Shown: positions 25,731 to 35,900, counted from the stretch's first letter. The stretch is DNA of 64,000 bases from Sphingomonas jinjuensis (GCF_014197105.1 NZ_JACIEV010000008.1:124001-188000), one strand, 5' to 3'. Translations and numbers: made by a program. Notes: a model not told the origin generated them from the letters alone.

Positions 25731-26684
25731 TTACGCGGTTGCCGTATCGGCTGCGTGTAGCTCGTGTTCGGGCGGTTCCGCCAGCCCCGCGTTGAGATGA
25801 GCGCCGAAGACCAGGCCGAGACCGATCAGATAGAAGAACAACAGCATGACGACGACACCGGCCAGGCTGCCATACGTCATGTCATAGCCGCCGAGCTGGC
25901 CAAGCACCCAGGGTAGGCCGGCGGTCATGCTGATCCACCACAGCGCGGTGAACAGCGCGCCTGGCCAGATCCGCGATGCGCTACGGCGGTACTTCAGCGG
26001 CGTGACGGTGTAGAAGAGGGCGTATAGCGCGCCGAACATCACGACGCCGGGGATCAACCGTGACAGCCCGATCCAGCCGGCAACGTTCTGCGCGAACGGC
26101 AGTAGCCGATACACGAATTCCTGGGCGGCCACGAGCAGGCCCTGGACCAGGAACGACACCAGCGCGAGCACGACCGACGCGACGATGGCGAGGCTGAGGC
26201 CCAGCCGCGCGCGCCAGATCGGTGCCGTCGCGCGGGTGCCATAGGCGCGGCGGAAGATCTCGCGGATCGTCTCTACGAAGCTGCCGACGGTCCACAGCCC
26301 GACGAGCGCGCCAAGCCACAGCAGCGCCCCCGTCCGCGCCGCTAGCACGTCGCTGATCGGCTTGCGCAGCAGCGATCCGACGTCCGGCGGCAGGACGTGG
26401 AGGAAGCTTTCCACGGTGCGCTGCATTTCGTCGCTTTGGCCCAGGATCGACAGCACCGCCGCGGCGACGATGAAGAAGGGGAACACCGTCATCAGCGCGA
26501 GATAAGCGAGGTTTCCCGCGTAGATGAAGCCTTCGTTGTAGACGCCGATACTTGCCCGCTTCAGCACCTCGAAGGCATAGGAGCCGGGGCGCACCTTCGC
26601 CATCTGGCGGTCGAGACGCGCACGCGCGGCACCATGATGCTTTCCCCGGTCCTCGGGGGTCAGGCTGATGATTCCCTCGCTCAC
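25731..26684 (-). CDS. YihY/BrkB-family inner-membrane protein
   Basis: 317 residues with six membrane helices from about residue 45 (NLAYLALMTVFPFFIVAAAV, then WLGALVGLWTVGSFVETIREIFRRAYG and others), matching the YihY/BrkB (formerly mis-named RNase BN) family. The cytoplasmic N-terminus is charged. Biochemical role is unknown; transport has been suggested. The GTG start is provisional. It lies between dnaJ-type and fabI genes on one strand with gaps of 7 and 13 bases, so they are probably one transcript. Confidence 0.88.
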   Translation of the reverse strand: MSEGIISLTPEDRGKHHGAARARLDRQMAKVRPGSYAFEVLKRASIGVYNEGFIYAGNLAYLALMTVFPFFIVAAAVLSILGQSDEMQRTVESFLHVLPPDVGSLLRKPISDVLAARTGALLWLGALVGLWTVGSFVETIREIFRRAYGTRATAPIWRARLGLSLAIVASVVLALVSFLVQGLLVAAQEFVYRLLPFAQNVAGWIGLSRLIPGVVMFGALYALFYTVTPLKYRRSASRIWPGALFTALWWISMTAGLPWVLGQLGGYDMTYGSLAGVVVMLLFFYLIGLGLVFGAHLNAGLAEPPEHELHAADTATA

Positions 26685-26691
26685 TGAGGCT

Positions 26692-27624
26692 TCAGACGCC
26701 CAGCGCGGCGCGCGGGTTCCCCGGTTGCTGCCAATCCTCGACGAAGCGGCGCAGCGCCTCGTCGTCCTTGGGCAGTTCGATCATCACCGTGACGAGCTGG
26801 TCGCCGCGACCGCCGCCCTTCTTGTGAAAGCCCTTGCCCTTCAGCCGCAACGTCTTGCCCGAACTGGTGCCGGGCGAAATCGTCAGCATGACGGGGTTCT
26901 CGACGGTCGGCGTGCGCACCTTGCCGCCCAGCACCGCCTCGTTCAGCGTGATCGGCAGGTCAAGGCGGACGTCGTCGCCGTCGCGGGTGAAGAAGCGGTG
27001 CGGCTCGACCTCGATCTCGACGGTGGCGTCGCCGGGGCCGCCGGGGCCCTGTTCGCCCTTGCCGGCGAGGCGCATCTGCGTTCCCGTCTCGACGCCCGCG
27101 GGCAGCTTCAGGTCGACCGCCTTGCCCTCGGGCAGGGTGATGCGCTGGGGCGCCAGCGTCGCCGCATCGACGAAGGGCACGCGGAGCCGATAGTTGACGT
27201 TGGCGCCGCGCGGCGGCGGCGAACGCCGGCCAAAACCGCTGGAAAAGCCGCCGCCGCCGCGCGCGCCGCCGAACAGGCCTTCGAAGATATCGGACATGTC
27301 GGCGCCTTCGCCGCCGAACTCGAACCCCTGCGAGCGGAAGCCGCCGCCCGGCGCGCCGCCGCCGCGAGGACCGCCCCCACCATAGCCGAACGGCGAGGCC
27401 GGGTTGCCGTCGCCATCGATCTCGCCGCGGTCGAACCGCGCGCGCTTGTCCTTGTCGGTCAGCAGGTCATAGGCGGACGTCACCTGGCTGAACCGTTCGG
27501 CAGCCTTGGGATTGTCCTTGTTGCGGTCGGGATGCAGCTCCTTGGCGAGCTTGCGATACGCCTTCTTGATGTCGGCCTCGGACGCGCCGCGCGCGACGCC
27601 CAGAGTCTGATATGGATCGGCCAT
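26692..27624 (-). CDS. DnaJ-class co-chaperone, CbpA-type (no zinc finger)
   Basis: 310 residues. The J domain (1-70) has the HPD motif in LHPDRNKDNP and stimulates DnaK ATPase. A Gly/Phe-rich region (about 75-150) is followed by two C-terminal beta domains (RLRVPFVDAATLAPQRITLPEG, KLPAGVETGTQMRLAGKGE, LRLKGKGFHKKGGGRGD). There are no CxxCxGxG repeats, so it is CbpA-like rather than canonical DnaJ. First in the dnaJ-type/brkB/fabI group. Confidence 0.92.
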   Translation of the reverse strand: MADPYQTLGVARGASEADIKKAYRKLAKELHPDRNKDNPKAAERFSQVTSAYDLLTDKDKRARFDRGEIDGDGNPASPFGYGGGGPRGGGAPGGGFRSQGFEFGGEGADMSDIFEGLFGGARGGGGFSSGFGRRSPPPRGANVNYRLRVPFVDAATLAPQRITLPEGKAVDLKLPAGVETGTQMRLAGKGEQGPGGPGDATVEIEVEPHRFFTRDGDDVRLDLPITLNEAVLGGKVRTPTVENPVMLTISPGTSSGKTLRLKGKGFHKKGGGRGDQLVTVMIELPKDDEALRRFVEDWQQPGNPRAALGV

Positions 27625-27690
27625 CGATTCCCCGTCGGTGCATTATCGCGCTATGTGGGGCGGATCGGCGCGACGTGCAATCGGTTGGGT

Positions 27691-28062
27691 TCAGCCGAAC
27701 GTCGCGACCGTATCGATGGCGTTGCGAATACGCTCCAAACCGCGGTCGGTTATATCGAGCGTGCCGCTGCGCCCGTCCTTGCCGAGCATCACCAGCCCGT
27801 CGTCCTCCAGCGCCATGATCCACCGCCAGGTGACGTTGGGCGACGGCCCCAGCCGGGCGATCGCATCGCCGGCGCCCAGCGCGGTGCCGGTTTCGTGGGC
27901 GATGAAAAGTTCCAGCAGCAGCTCGAGCGACGTGTTGGCCATGAAATGATTGCCGAGCGCTCGCGCCAGGCTTTGCTGTGCGGCAAGCAGGCCGCGCGCG
28001 ACCGCCAGCCGGTCGGTCGACGGTAGCGAGGACGAGGTGCTGGTAAAGAGGTGGGGGGTCAT
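27691..28062 (-). CDS. Winged-helix DNA-binding protein
   Basis: 123 residues. Central LARALGNHFMANTSLELLLELFIAHETG, then GDAIARLGPSPNVTWRWIMALEDDGLVM and GTLDITDRGLERI follow a MarR-like winged-helix pattern, with the second stretch as recognition helix. Its ATG overlaps the stop of the GAF-domain gene (ATGA), so the two probably form a signalling unit. Targets unknown. Confidence 0.75.
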   Translation of the reverse strand: MTPHLFTSTSSSLPSTDRLAVARGLLAAQQSLARALGNHFMANTSLELLLELFIAHETGTALGAGDAIARLGPSPNVTWRWIMALEDDGLVMLGKDGRSGTLDITDRGLERIRNAIDTVATFG

Positions 28063-28730
28063 TTCTCGTGCTCCCGATCACGCAGGTCGGCAACGAGGGC
28101 GACCACCGTTTCGAGCTGCGCGAGCGCGGATGAGGCGCCGACCTGGGTCAGGGCAGCAGCCGCCTGGTCGAGCAGCATCGCCGATCGATCGATCCATTGC
28201 TGGTTCGTGGGGGCGGCGTCGGCACCATGCTCCTCCATCAGGTCGCGCCGCATTTCGAGTGCCGCGACCGCGCGTCGGGCAAGCGCGTCGAGCGCCTCGA
28301 TCTCTTCGCTGCTCATCTGCTCGCGCGCCTCGATGTCGAGGACGCACAAGGTGCCGAGGCGTGAGCCGTCGCGCACTGTTAAGGGAACACCGGCATAGAA
28401 ACGGATGCCGCCTTCGCACTTGACGTTGGTGAAGTCGGCGAAGCGTTCATCGCGGCTCGCATCGGGCAAGACGAGAGGATCGTCGTCGCGGATCGCGACC
28501 GCGCAAATCGATCGCTCGATCGGATCGCCGTCGTGATCGATACCGATCCGCGCCTTGAACCATTGTCGATCGCCCGCGACCATGGTCAGCGTTGACATTG
28601 GGGAGCCGGTCAACAGTGCGGCTTCGCGCACCAATTGATCGAATACGGTCTCCGGCGGCGTGTCGAGCACCCGATATTCGTCGAGCGCCTTCAGTCGCGT
28701 GGTCTCGTCATCGCCAATGCGATCGCTCAT
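28059..28730 (-). CDS. GAF-domain protein
   Basis: 223 residues. A GAF domain (about 15-160) with ALDEYRVLDTPPETVFDQLV, QWFKARIGIDHDGDPIERSICAVAI, LVLPDASRDERFADF and FYAGVPLTVRDGSRLGTLCVLD, typical of the free-standing or kinase-linked GAF sensors. The C-terminal 60 residues are helical (ATNQQW to EHEK) without an output domain. It is translationally coupled to a winged-helix protein, which could be its output partner. Confidence 0.85.
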   Translation of the reverse strand: MSDRIGDDETTRLKALDEYRVLDTPPETVFDQLVREAALLTGSPMSTLTMVAGDRQWFKARIGIDHDGDPIERSICAVAIRDDDPLVLPDASRDERFADFTNVKCEGGIRFYAGVPLTVRDGSRLGTLCVLDIEAREQMSSEEIEALDALARRAVAALEMRRDLMEEHGADAAPTNQQWIDRSAMLLDQAAAALTQVGASSALAQLETVVALVADLRDREHEK

Positions 28731-28906
28731 CCCCGACCGTCCTTCATGTCCGCTCCTGATTCAGCGTCGATAATCTACGCAATAAATCATAGACTTGTCC
28801 GATAATTGCAACCGCTAACCATCAAAATTCGCGACAAGCCTTTCAGTCCGCCCGCTATGCCTTGGATCGGCTTTGTCCTACATCGGCGAAAATCGGGGAG
28901 GGATGG

Positions 28907-30511
28907 ATGACTGACGGCACGGCAGCGATCGAGCAGCATCAGCCGACGCGTGGCGAAATCCGCCTCGTGATCGGGGCGTCGGCGCTTGGCACCGTGTTCG
29001 AATGGTATGATTTCTTTATCTACGGCACCCTGGCGGCGAGCGGAATCATCGGCCGCACCTTCTTCCCCGCGGGCAACGAGGTCGTCCAGACGCTGCTCGC
29101 CTGGGCCGGTTTCGCGGTCGGGTTCGGCTTCCGCCCGCTTGGTGCGGTGCTGTTCGGCTATCTCGGCGATCGGCTGGGGCGCAAATACACCTTCCTCGTC
29201 ACCATCACGCTGATGGGCATCGCGACCGCCGGCGTCGGTCTGATCCCGTCGGCGGCAACGATCGGCTGGCTGGCGCCCATGCTCGTCCTGCTGCTGCGGA
29301 TCGCGCAGGGGCTGGCGCTGGGCGGCGAATATGGCGGTGCGGCGGTCTATGTCGCCGAGCATTCGCCGCCGGGGAAGGCGGGCTTCTACACCAGCTTCAT
29401 CCAGGCGGGCGTCGTCGGCGGCTTCATCCTCAGCCTGGCGGTGGTGCTCGCGACGAAGGGCGTGCTGTCGGCGGAGACATGGACCGCCGGCGGCTGGCGC
29501 TTCCCCTTCCTGTTCTCGGTCGCGCTGCTCGCGGTGTCGCTGTGGATGCGGCTGAAGCTGTCGGAAAGCCCCGTCTTCATTCGCATGCGCGAAGAAGGCG
29601 AGCGCGCGCGCAACCCGCTGGTGGAAAGCTTCACTTATCCCGGCAACATCCGGCGCATGCTGGTCGCGCTGTTCGGCATCGCCGCGGGGCTGACGGTGAT
29701 CTGGTACACCGCGATGTTCACGGTGCTGTCGTTCCTCCAGACGACGATGCGTGTCGAGGAGACAGCTGCGCAGCTGCTGACCGGGGCGGGGGCGCTGATG
29801 GGTGTCTTCTGGTTCGTGTTCTTCGGCAAACTGTCCGACCGGGTCGGCCGCAAGAAGCCGATCGTGATCGGCTATATCCTGACGCTGATCTTCCTGTTCC
29901 CGATCTTCTGGCTGATGGGTGCCGCCGCCAATCCGGAGCTGAGCCGCGCCGCGCGGGCAGCGCCCGTCGTCGTCTCGGGACCCGACTGTCGCTACGACCC
30001 GTTCGCGGCGAAGCAGGGCGAGCGTTGCGGCCAGCTGCTCGACTATTTCTCGAAGAAGGGCGTCGCCTACACCAAGCACAAGACCCCGGCCGTCGCGGTA
30101 TCGATCGCCGGCGATCCGGTGACGGACGTGTCGCCGGCCGGGCTCGACGCCGCCCTGACGAAGGCTGGCTACAACCTCGACAAGGTGCGGCCGAGCTTGG
30201 GCAACGTGCTGCTGATTCTGTTCGCGATCCTGTGCATCGGCGCGTTGTCGGGCATTACCTACGGCCCCGTCGCGGCGTTGCTGAGCGAGCTGTTCCCGCC
30301 CGCGATCCGCTATTCGTCGCTGTCGATCCCCTATCATCTGGGTACCGGCTATTTCGGCGGCTTCCTGCCGTTCATCAGCCAGTATATCGTCGCGAAGACG
30401 GGCGATCCCTATTCGGGGCTGTGGTACACGATGGCGGTGACGCTGCTGGCGCTGGTCGTGACCGTGGTCGGCCTCAACGAGCGCGAGCTTAACCGGGCGG
30501 ATCGGGCGTAG
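28907..30511 (+). CDS. MHS-family MFS transporter with an extra periplasmic-type insert
   Basis: 534 residues and 12 predicted helices of the metabolite:H+ symporter (ProP/KgtP-like) type: FEWYDFFIYGTLA in helix 1, GYLGDRLGRKYTF in loop 2-3 and LALGGEYGGAAVYVAEH. Between about residues 341 and 430 there is a roughly 90-residue hydrophilic insert with two Cys (GPDCRYDPFAAKQGERCGQLL) not seen in ProP or KgtP. GGGGAGGG precedes the ATG. Substrate unknown; organic acids or compatible solutes are plausible. Confidence 0.88.
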   Translation: MTDGTAAIEQHQPTRGEIRLVIGASALGTVFEWYDFFIYGTLAASGIIGRTFFPAGNEVVQTLLAWAGFAVGFGFRPLGAVLFGYLGDRLGRKYTFLVTITLMGIATAGVGLIPSAATIGWLAPMLVLLLRIAQGLALGGEYGGAAVYVAEHSPPGKAGFYTSFIQAGVVGGFILSLAVVLATKGVLSAETWTAGGWRFPFLFSVALLAVSLWMRLKLSESPVFIRMREEGERARNPLVESFTYPGNIRRMLVALFGIAAGLTVIWYTAMFTVLSFLQTTMRVEETAAQLLTGAGALMGVFWFVFFGKLSDRVGRKKPIVIGYILTLIFLFPIFWLMGAAANPELSRAARAAPVVVSGPDCRYDPFAAKQGERCGQLLDYFSKKGVAYTKHKTPAVAVSIAGDPVTDVSPAGLDAALTKAGYNLDKVRPSLGNVLLILFAILCIGALSGITYGPVAALLSELFPPAIRYSSLSIPYHLGTGYFGGFLPFISQYIVAKTGDPYSGLWYTMAVTLLALVVTVVGLNERELNRADRA

Positions 30512-30535
30512 TCTTCGACGCCCCGCCCCACGTCC

Positions 30536-30611
30536 GTCATGCTGAACTCGTTTCAGCATCTCGGGCCGAGGGCGCATGCGGCGCGAGATCCTGAAACAAG
30601 TTCAGGATGAC
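30536..30611. repeat. Inverted pair of REP-like palindromes
   Basis: Left unit 30536-30563 (GTCATGCTGAACTCGTTTCA...) and right unit 30585-30611 (...CCTGAAACAAGTTCAGGATG) are inverted copies of each other around about 20 unique bases. The right unit contains the ubiG stop codon. The pair lies between the convergent MHS transporter and ubiG and probably ends both transcripts. Confidence 0.8.
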
Positions 30612-31366
30612 GGTTGGCCCCGAACCGCCGTCACGAAATAATCCAGCGCCGTCGACTGGCTCAGCGCGAACCCACGCGCCGGCGAAAAGCCCAGCCCCGA
30701 CACGTCGGTCACCGTCAGCCCCGCCTCCTTCAGCAATGCGGTCAGCTCGTCGGGGGTCAGGAACCTGTGCCAGTCGTGCGTGCCGCGCGGAATCAGGCCG
30801 AAGCCTTCCGCGACGCCGATCATCGCCAGCCGCGACAGCGGCGTGCGGTTGGGGGTCGACATCACCAGTAGCCCGCCCGGCGCCAGCCGCGCCGCCAGCC
30901 CGGCGACGAAGCGCGTCGGGGCTGCGACATGCTCGATCACCTCCAGGCAGGTGACGAGGTCGAATTCCCCGTCGACCGCCTCGGCGCTGCCGGCGCGATA
31001 GTCGATATCCAGGCTCGCCTGCGCGGCATGGGCGGCGGCGACCGCGACATTCTCGGCCGCGGCGTCGACGCCGGTCACGTTCGCTCCCAGCCGCGCCAGC
31101 GGTTCCGCCAGCAGCCCGGCGCCGCAGCCGACATCGAGCGCGCGCTTGCCGGCGAGCGGCGTGAAGCTGGTGTCGTCGCCGTCCCAATGCCGGTCGATCG
31201 CCGCGCGGATATAGGCGAGCCGCGGCGGATTGAGCTTGTGCAGCATCGCCGACGATCCTTTCGGATCCCACCATTCCGCGGCCATCTTACCGAAATGATT
31301 GGCTTCCTTGGCGTCGATGCTGGCGTCGGGCGAATGGGGGGCGGGCAGGGTGCTTGTCAGGACCAT
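30602..31366 (-). CDS. ubiG: Ubiquinone biosynthesis O-methyltransferase
   Basis: 254 residues, SAM-dependent enzyme doing both O-methylations in ubiquinone synthesis. N-terminal EANHFGKMAAEWWDPKGSSAMLHKLNPPRL, the SAM-binding ALDVGCGAGLLAEPLARLG, EVIEHVAAP and NRTPLSRLA are diagnostic. The extreme C-terminus runs into a REP-like repeat. It faces lysC across 58 bases; the divergent pair is common in alphaproteobacteria. Confidence 0.94.
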   Translation of the reverse strand: MVLTSTLPAPHSPDASIDAKEANHFGKMAAEWWDPKGSSAMLHKLNPPRLAYIRAAIDRHWDGDDTSFTPLAGKRALDVGCGAGLLAEPLARLGANVTGVDAAAENVAVAAAHAAQASLDIDYRAGSAEAVDGEFDLVTCLEVIEHVAAPTRFVAGLAARLAPGGLLVMSTPNRTPLSRLAMIGVAEGFGLIPRGTHDWHRFLTPDELTALLKEAGLTVTDVSGLGFSPARGFALSQSTALDYFVTAVRGQPSS

Positions 31367-31424
31367 GACCGCTTTCTATCAGGGCCGCCCTTTTCCCCCA
31401 AGCGAGGTCGACGCGGAAAAACGC

Positions 31425-32684
31425 ATGGCGCGCATCGTGATGAAGTTCGGCGGCACGTCGATGGCCGGGATCGAGCGCATTCGCGCCGTCGCCGCTCGCG
31501 TGAAGCGCGAAGCGGATGCCGGCAACGAGGTGGCGGTCGTCGTCTCGGCGATGGCGGGCGAGACCGACCGGCTGGTCGGCTTCTGCCGCGAAGCGTCGGC
31601 GCTGTACGATCCGCGCGAATATGACGTGGTCGTCTCCGCCGGCGAGCAGATCACCAGCGGGCTGCTCGCGATCGCGCTCCAGGCGATCGGCGTGAACGCC
31701 CGCTCGTGGATGGGATGGCAGCTGCCGATCCACACCGACACCGCCTATGCCAAGGCGCGGATCGGCACGATCGATACCGTCGCGCTCGACCGCAGCCTGG
31801 CGGCGGGCGAGGTGGCGGTGATCCCCGGCTTCCAGGGGCTGTCGGGCGACGGCCGGGTGACGACGCTGGGCCGTGGCGGCTCGGACACCTCGGCGGTGGC
31901 GGTGGCGGCGGCGATGAAGGCCGATCGCTGCGACATCTACACCGACGTCGACGGCGTCTACACCACCGACCCGCGCATCGTGCCCAGGGCGCGGAAGCTC
32001 GCCAAGGTGACCTATGAAGAGATGCTGGAACTCGCCAGCGTCGGCGCCAAGGTGCTCCAGACCCGATCGGTCGGGCTGGCGATGAAGGAAAAGGTCCGCG
32101 TCCAGGTGCTGTCGTCCTTCACGGGCGAGGACGCGCCGATGGCGGACACGCTGCCCGGTACGATGATCGTGGGCGAAGAGGAGATCGACGACGTGGAACG
32201 CCAGCTCATCACCGGCATCGCGCACGACAAGAACGAAGCGAAGATCACGCTGACCGGGGTGTCGGACCGGCCGGGTTCGGTCGCCGCGATCTTCGAGCCG
32301 CTGGCGACCGCGAACATCAACGTCGACATGATCATCCAGAACATCGCGCATGGTTCGGGATCGACCGACGTCACCTTCACCGTGCCCGCCGCGGATCTGG
32401 CGCGGTCGATCGAGACGCTCAACCAGGCGCGTGACGCGATCGGTTTCGGCGAGCTGATCCACGATACCCGCGTCGCCAAGGTCAGCGTCGTCGGCGTCGG
32501 CATGCGCAGCCACGCGGGCGTGGCCTCGGCGATGTTCACGACGCTCGGCCAGCGCGGGATCAATATCCAGGCCATCTCGACCAGCGAGATCAAGGTCAGC
32601 GTCCTCATTCACGAGGACGAGACCGAACTGGCGGTTCGCGTGCTCCACACCGCCTACGGCCTGGACGCCTCGGAAGCGGCTTAA
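31425..32684 (+). CDS. lysC: Aspartate kinase
   Basis: 419 residues; phosphorylates aspartate at the entry of lysine, threonine and methionine synthesis. KFGGTSMAGIERI, VVSAMAGETDRL and GRGGSDTSAVAVAAAM mark the kinase domain; TDVDGVYTTDPRIV follows. Two ACT domains (about 265-340 and 345-415) should bind feedback amino acids. The start is the ATG at MARIVMKFGGTS; an open frame further upstream overlaps the ubiG promoter and is not coding. Confidence 0.96.
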   Translation: MARIVMKFGGTSMAGIERIRAVAARVKREADAGNEVAVVVSAMAGETDRLVGFCREASALYDPREYDVVVSAGEQITSGLLAIALQAIGVNARSWMGWQLPIHTDTAYAKARIGTIDTVALDRSLAAGEVAVIPGFQGLSGDGRVTTLGRGGSDTSAVAVAAAMKADRCDIYTDVDGVYTTDPRIVPRARKLAKVTYEEMLELASVGAKVLQTRSVGLAMKEKVRVQVLSSFTGEDAPMADTLPGTMIVGEEEIDDVERQLITGIAHDKNEAKITLTGVSDRPGSVAAIFEPLATANINVDMIIQNIAHGSGSTDVTFTVPAADLARSIETLNQARDAIGFGELIHDTRVAKVSVVGVGMRSHAGVASAMFTTLGQRGINIQAISTSEIKVSVLIHEDETELAVRVLHTAYGLDASEAA

Positions 32685-32693
32685 GCTATCAAT

Positions 32694-32829
32694 CCTCCCC
32701 GTTCGCGGGGAGGGGACCGCCAGTCGTAGGCTGGTGGTGGAGGGGGCTCTCCTCCCGCCCCACCGCCTGCCGCAACCCCCCTCCACCACCCGGCTTTGCC
32801 GGGCGGTCCCTCTCCCCGTGCCGGGGAGG
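32694..32829. repeat. Paired-hairpin GC-rich repeat after lysC
   Basis: It begins CCTCCCCGTTCGCGGGGAGG and ends with a CTCTCCCCGTGCCGGGGAGG hairpin; inside, AGTCGTAGGCT and GGCTTTGCCGGGC form second hairpins in inverted order, around a short unique centre. The 298-base gap to the next gene otherwise holds the receptor's leader (32830-32983), where no clear promoter is seen. Confidence 0.8.
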
Positions 32830-32983
32830 ACTTGCAGTCGCCTGCCAAACTTCCTCACCGTGTCGTTTCTGCAACACGACCGGAAAATGCGTCACTATTC
32901 GGTCAGCCATGTTGACCATGAACGCCACCCATCCCTAACCGCCGCGTTCTTGATTTCGGACTTTTCGGTTCAGGGACAATAAC

Positions 32984-35900
32984 ATGATCTACATCAGCCG
33001 TCGCCCGCGGGCGCTGACGAGCGTCAGCGCCCTTGCCCTTTCGTTGGTCGCGATCCCCGCCGCCGCGCAGACCGCCGAACAGGCTGCCAATCCGCCCGGC
33101 CAGACCGTTCAGACCAGCGGCGAACCGCAGACCTCGTCGGCCGAGGCGCAGGGCCCCGACCAGGCGACCGGCACCGACATCGTCGTCACCGGTTCGCGCA
33201 TCGCGCGTCCCGAATTCGAGACGCTGCAGCCCACCCAGGTGATCGGCGCGACCCAGATCGCGAACCGCGGCTACACCAACGTCGGCCAGGCGCTGCAGGA
33301 AATCCCCGCCTTCGGTCCTCCGGGCAACAGCGGCGTCGGCGGCCAGTCGTCGTTCGGCCCGTCGCAGACGTTCGTCGACTTCTTCGGCCTGGGCAGCCAG
33401 CGCACGCTGGTGCTGGTCAACGGTCGCCGCTTCGTGTCGTCGAACACCGCGAGCATCTTCGGCCCCGTCGCCGCCGGTACGCAGGTCGACCTCAACAACA
33501 TCCCGACCACGCTGATCGACCGGGTCGAAACCGTCGCGATCGGCGGCGCGCCGATCTATGGTTCGGATGCGATCGCGGGCACCGTCAACATCATCCTGAA
33601 GCGCAACTACGAAGGGCTTCAGATCCAGGGCCAGACCGGCGTTTCGGAGCAGGGTGATGCGCCCGACTATCGGATCAGCATCCTTGCCGGCAAGAACTTC
33701 GCTGGCGGCCGCGGCAACATCACCATCTCGGGCGAATACAACAAGGTCACCGGCCTGACCGCCGGCGACCGCGAGATCACGCGCCAAGGCAACTTCTTCG
33801 GCACCCCGCCGGCGGCGGCCAATTCGCAGTTCCAGCGCCTGCTCTACCCGGCGCAGCGCTACAGCGCGTTCACGATCGGCGGCGTGCCGTTCAACGACGA
33901 CGACTTCTCGGTCCAGCGCGCCGGCATCAAGAACCCGAACGCGCCTGGCCAGTATCTCCAGTTCGGCCCGAACGGCACGCTCGTGCCGCTCGACCTCGGC
34001 ACCGTGCTGCGCCAGGGCTATATCTCGAGCGGCGGCAATGGCTTCGATCTGCCGGCGCAGTCGAACTTGCTGACCAATTCCGAGCGCTATCTCGCGAGCG
34101 TCCAGGCAAGCTTCCAGCTGACCGACAACATCCGCGTGTTCGGTGAGGGCTGGTACGTCCACAGCAAGGGCGTCAACCTGATCGACCAGCCCAACTACAA
34201 CACCGGGCTGTTCGATGCGGCGGGCACCGCCGACGGCAACATCATCGTCAGCCTGAACAACCCGTATCTGTCGGCCGCCGACCGGGCGACGATCGCGGCG
34301 CAGCTGCCGGCCGGGCAGAACCAGTTCTACCTGGGTCGTGCGCTCGCCGATCTGACGACGGGCCGCGCCGAGGCGACGGTCGAGACGTATCGCTTCGTCG
34401 GCGGTTTCGACGGCTCGTTCGGCGCGCTGGGTCGTGAGTTCAAGTGGGAGGCGACCGCCGTCTACGGTCGTTCGCAGACCGATGGCCGCAACTTCGAGCT
34501 GGTCCAGCAGAACTTCCAGAATGCGATCAACCCGGTCCGCGACGCGTCGGGCAACATCACCTGCGCGCCGGGCGCCGTCAGCGCGTCGATCCCGACGATC
34601 AACCCGACCTGCGCCCCGCTCAACATCCTGGGCAGCAACCAGGCGAGCCAGGCCGCGCGCGATTATATCTTTGCGATCGCGACCCCGCGCTCGGTCAACG
34701 AGCAGCTCGTGTTCAACGCCAACGTCAACGGACCGGTCTTCACGCTGTTCGGCAACGACGTCAGCGTCTCGGCGGGCTATGAGCATCGCGAAGAGAAGAC
34801 GCGCTTCGATCCGGGCGCCTATTACTTTGGCGAGCCGCAGGCGGATGGCACGCGCCAGCAGTATGGCCGCTCGATCCCGATCGATCCGGTCCGCGGCAAG
34901 TTCCACACCAACGAGGTGTTCGGCGAGCTCGTCATCCCGTTCGTGTCGGACAAGAACGGCCTCAGCTGGCTGCACACGGTCGAGTTCGACGGCGCCGCGC
35001 GCTACGTCGACAACTCGCTGTCGGGCGGCGCGCTGACGTGGACCGCGGGCGGTCGCATCGGCTTCATCCCCGACATCACCTTCCGCGGCAACTTCACCCG
35101 CTCGATCCGCTCGCCTGCGATCACCGAGGTGTTCAACCCGACCTCGCGTGCGTTCGACGTCGGCAGCGATCCCTGCGACACCCGCTATGTCGGCAACGGC
35201 CCGAATCCAGCCACCCGCGCGGCGAACTGCCGTGCCGCCGGCATCAACACCGCCGACTTCACGTCGAACTTCAGCGACTTCACCATCCCCGTCACGATCG
35301 CCGGCAACTCGGCGCTGCGTAACGAGGTGGCGGACAGCTGGACGGTCGGTGCGATCATCCAGCCGCGCTTCGCGCGCAGCTTCTCGCTGGCGGTGGACTG
35401 GGTGAACATCAAGCTGAAGGACGCGATCACCTCGCTCGACGGCACCTCGATCCTCAACGCCTGCTATGACTCGCCGGGTTATCCGAACCAGTTCTGCAGC
35501 TCGTTCGATCGCGGCGCCGATGGCCAGATCACGACCATCCGCGAAGGCTATTTCAACGCGGCGAGCTATGAGGTTCGCGGCCTGACCGTCACCGCCGCCT
35601 ATCGCCTGCCGCTGTCGCGGATCGGCCTCGGCGACAATGCCGGCGCGCTCGGCCTGTCGGGTAACTATTTCTACCGCGATCGCCTGCAGACCCAGGTCGG
35701 CACCGGCGACATCAACTATGATGCGGGCGAAATCGGCTATCCGCGCCATTCGGGCACCGCAAACCTGACCTACGACAGCCAGGTCTTCAACCTGCTGTTC
35801 CAGGGCCGCTACATCGGCAAGAGCCGCTACGACCTGAACGAAGCGCCCAACGCGCGCAACATTCCGGGCGTCGGCGACTGGTGGGTGTTCAACACGACGC

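Noticed and set aside
28787..30577. 596-residue minus-strand open frame opposite the MHS transporter
   Set aside because: Asp/Arg/Gln-rich shadow; the plus strand encodes a clear 12-helix transporter.
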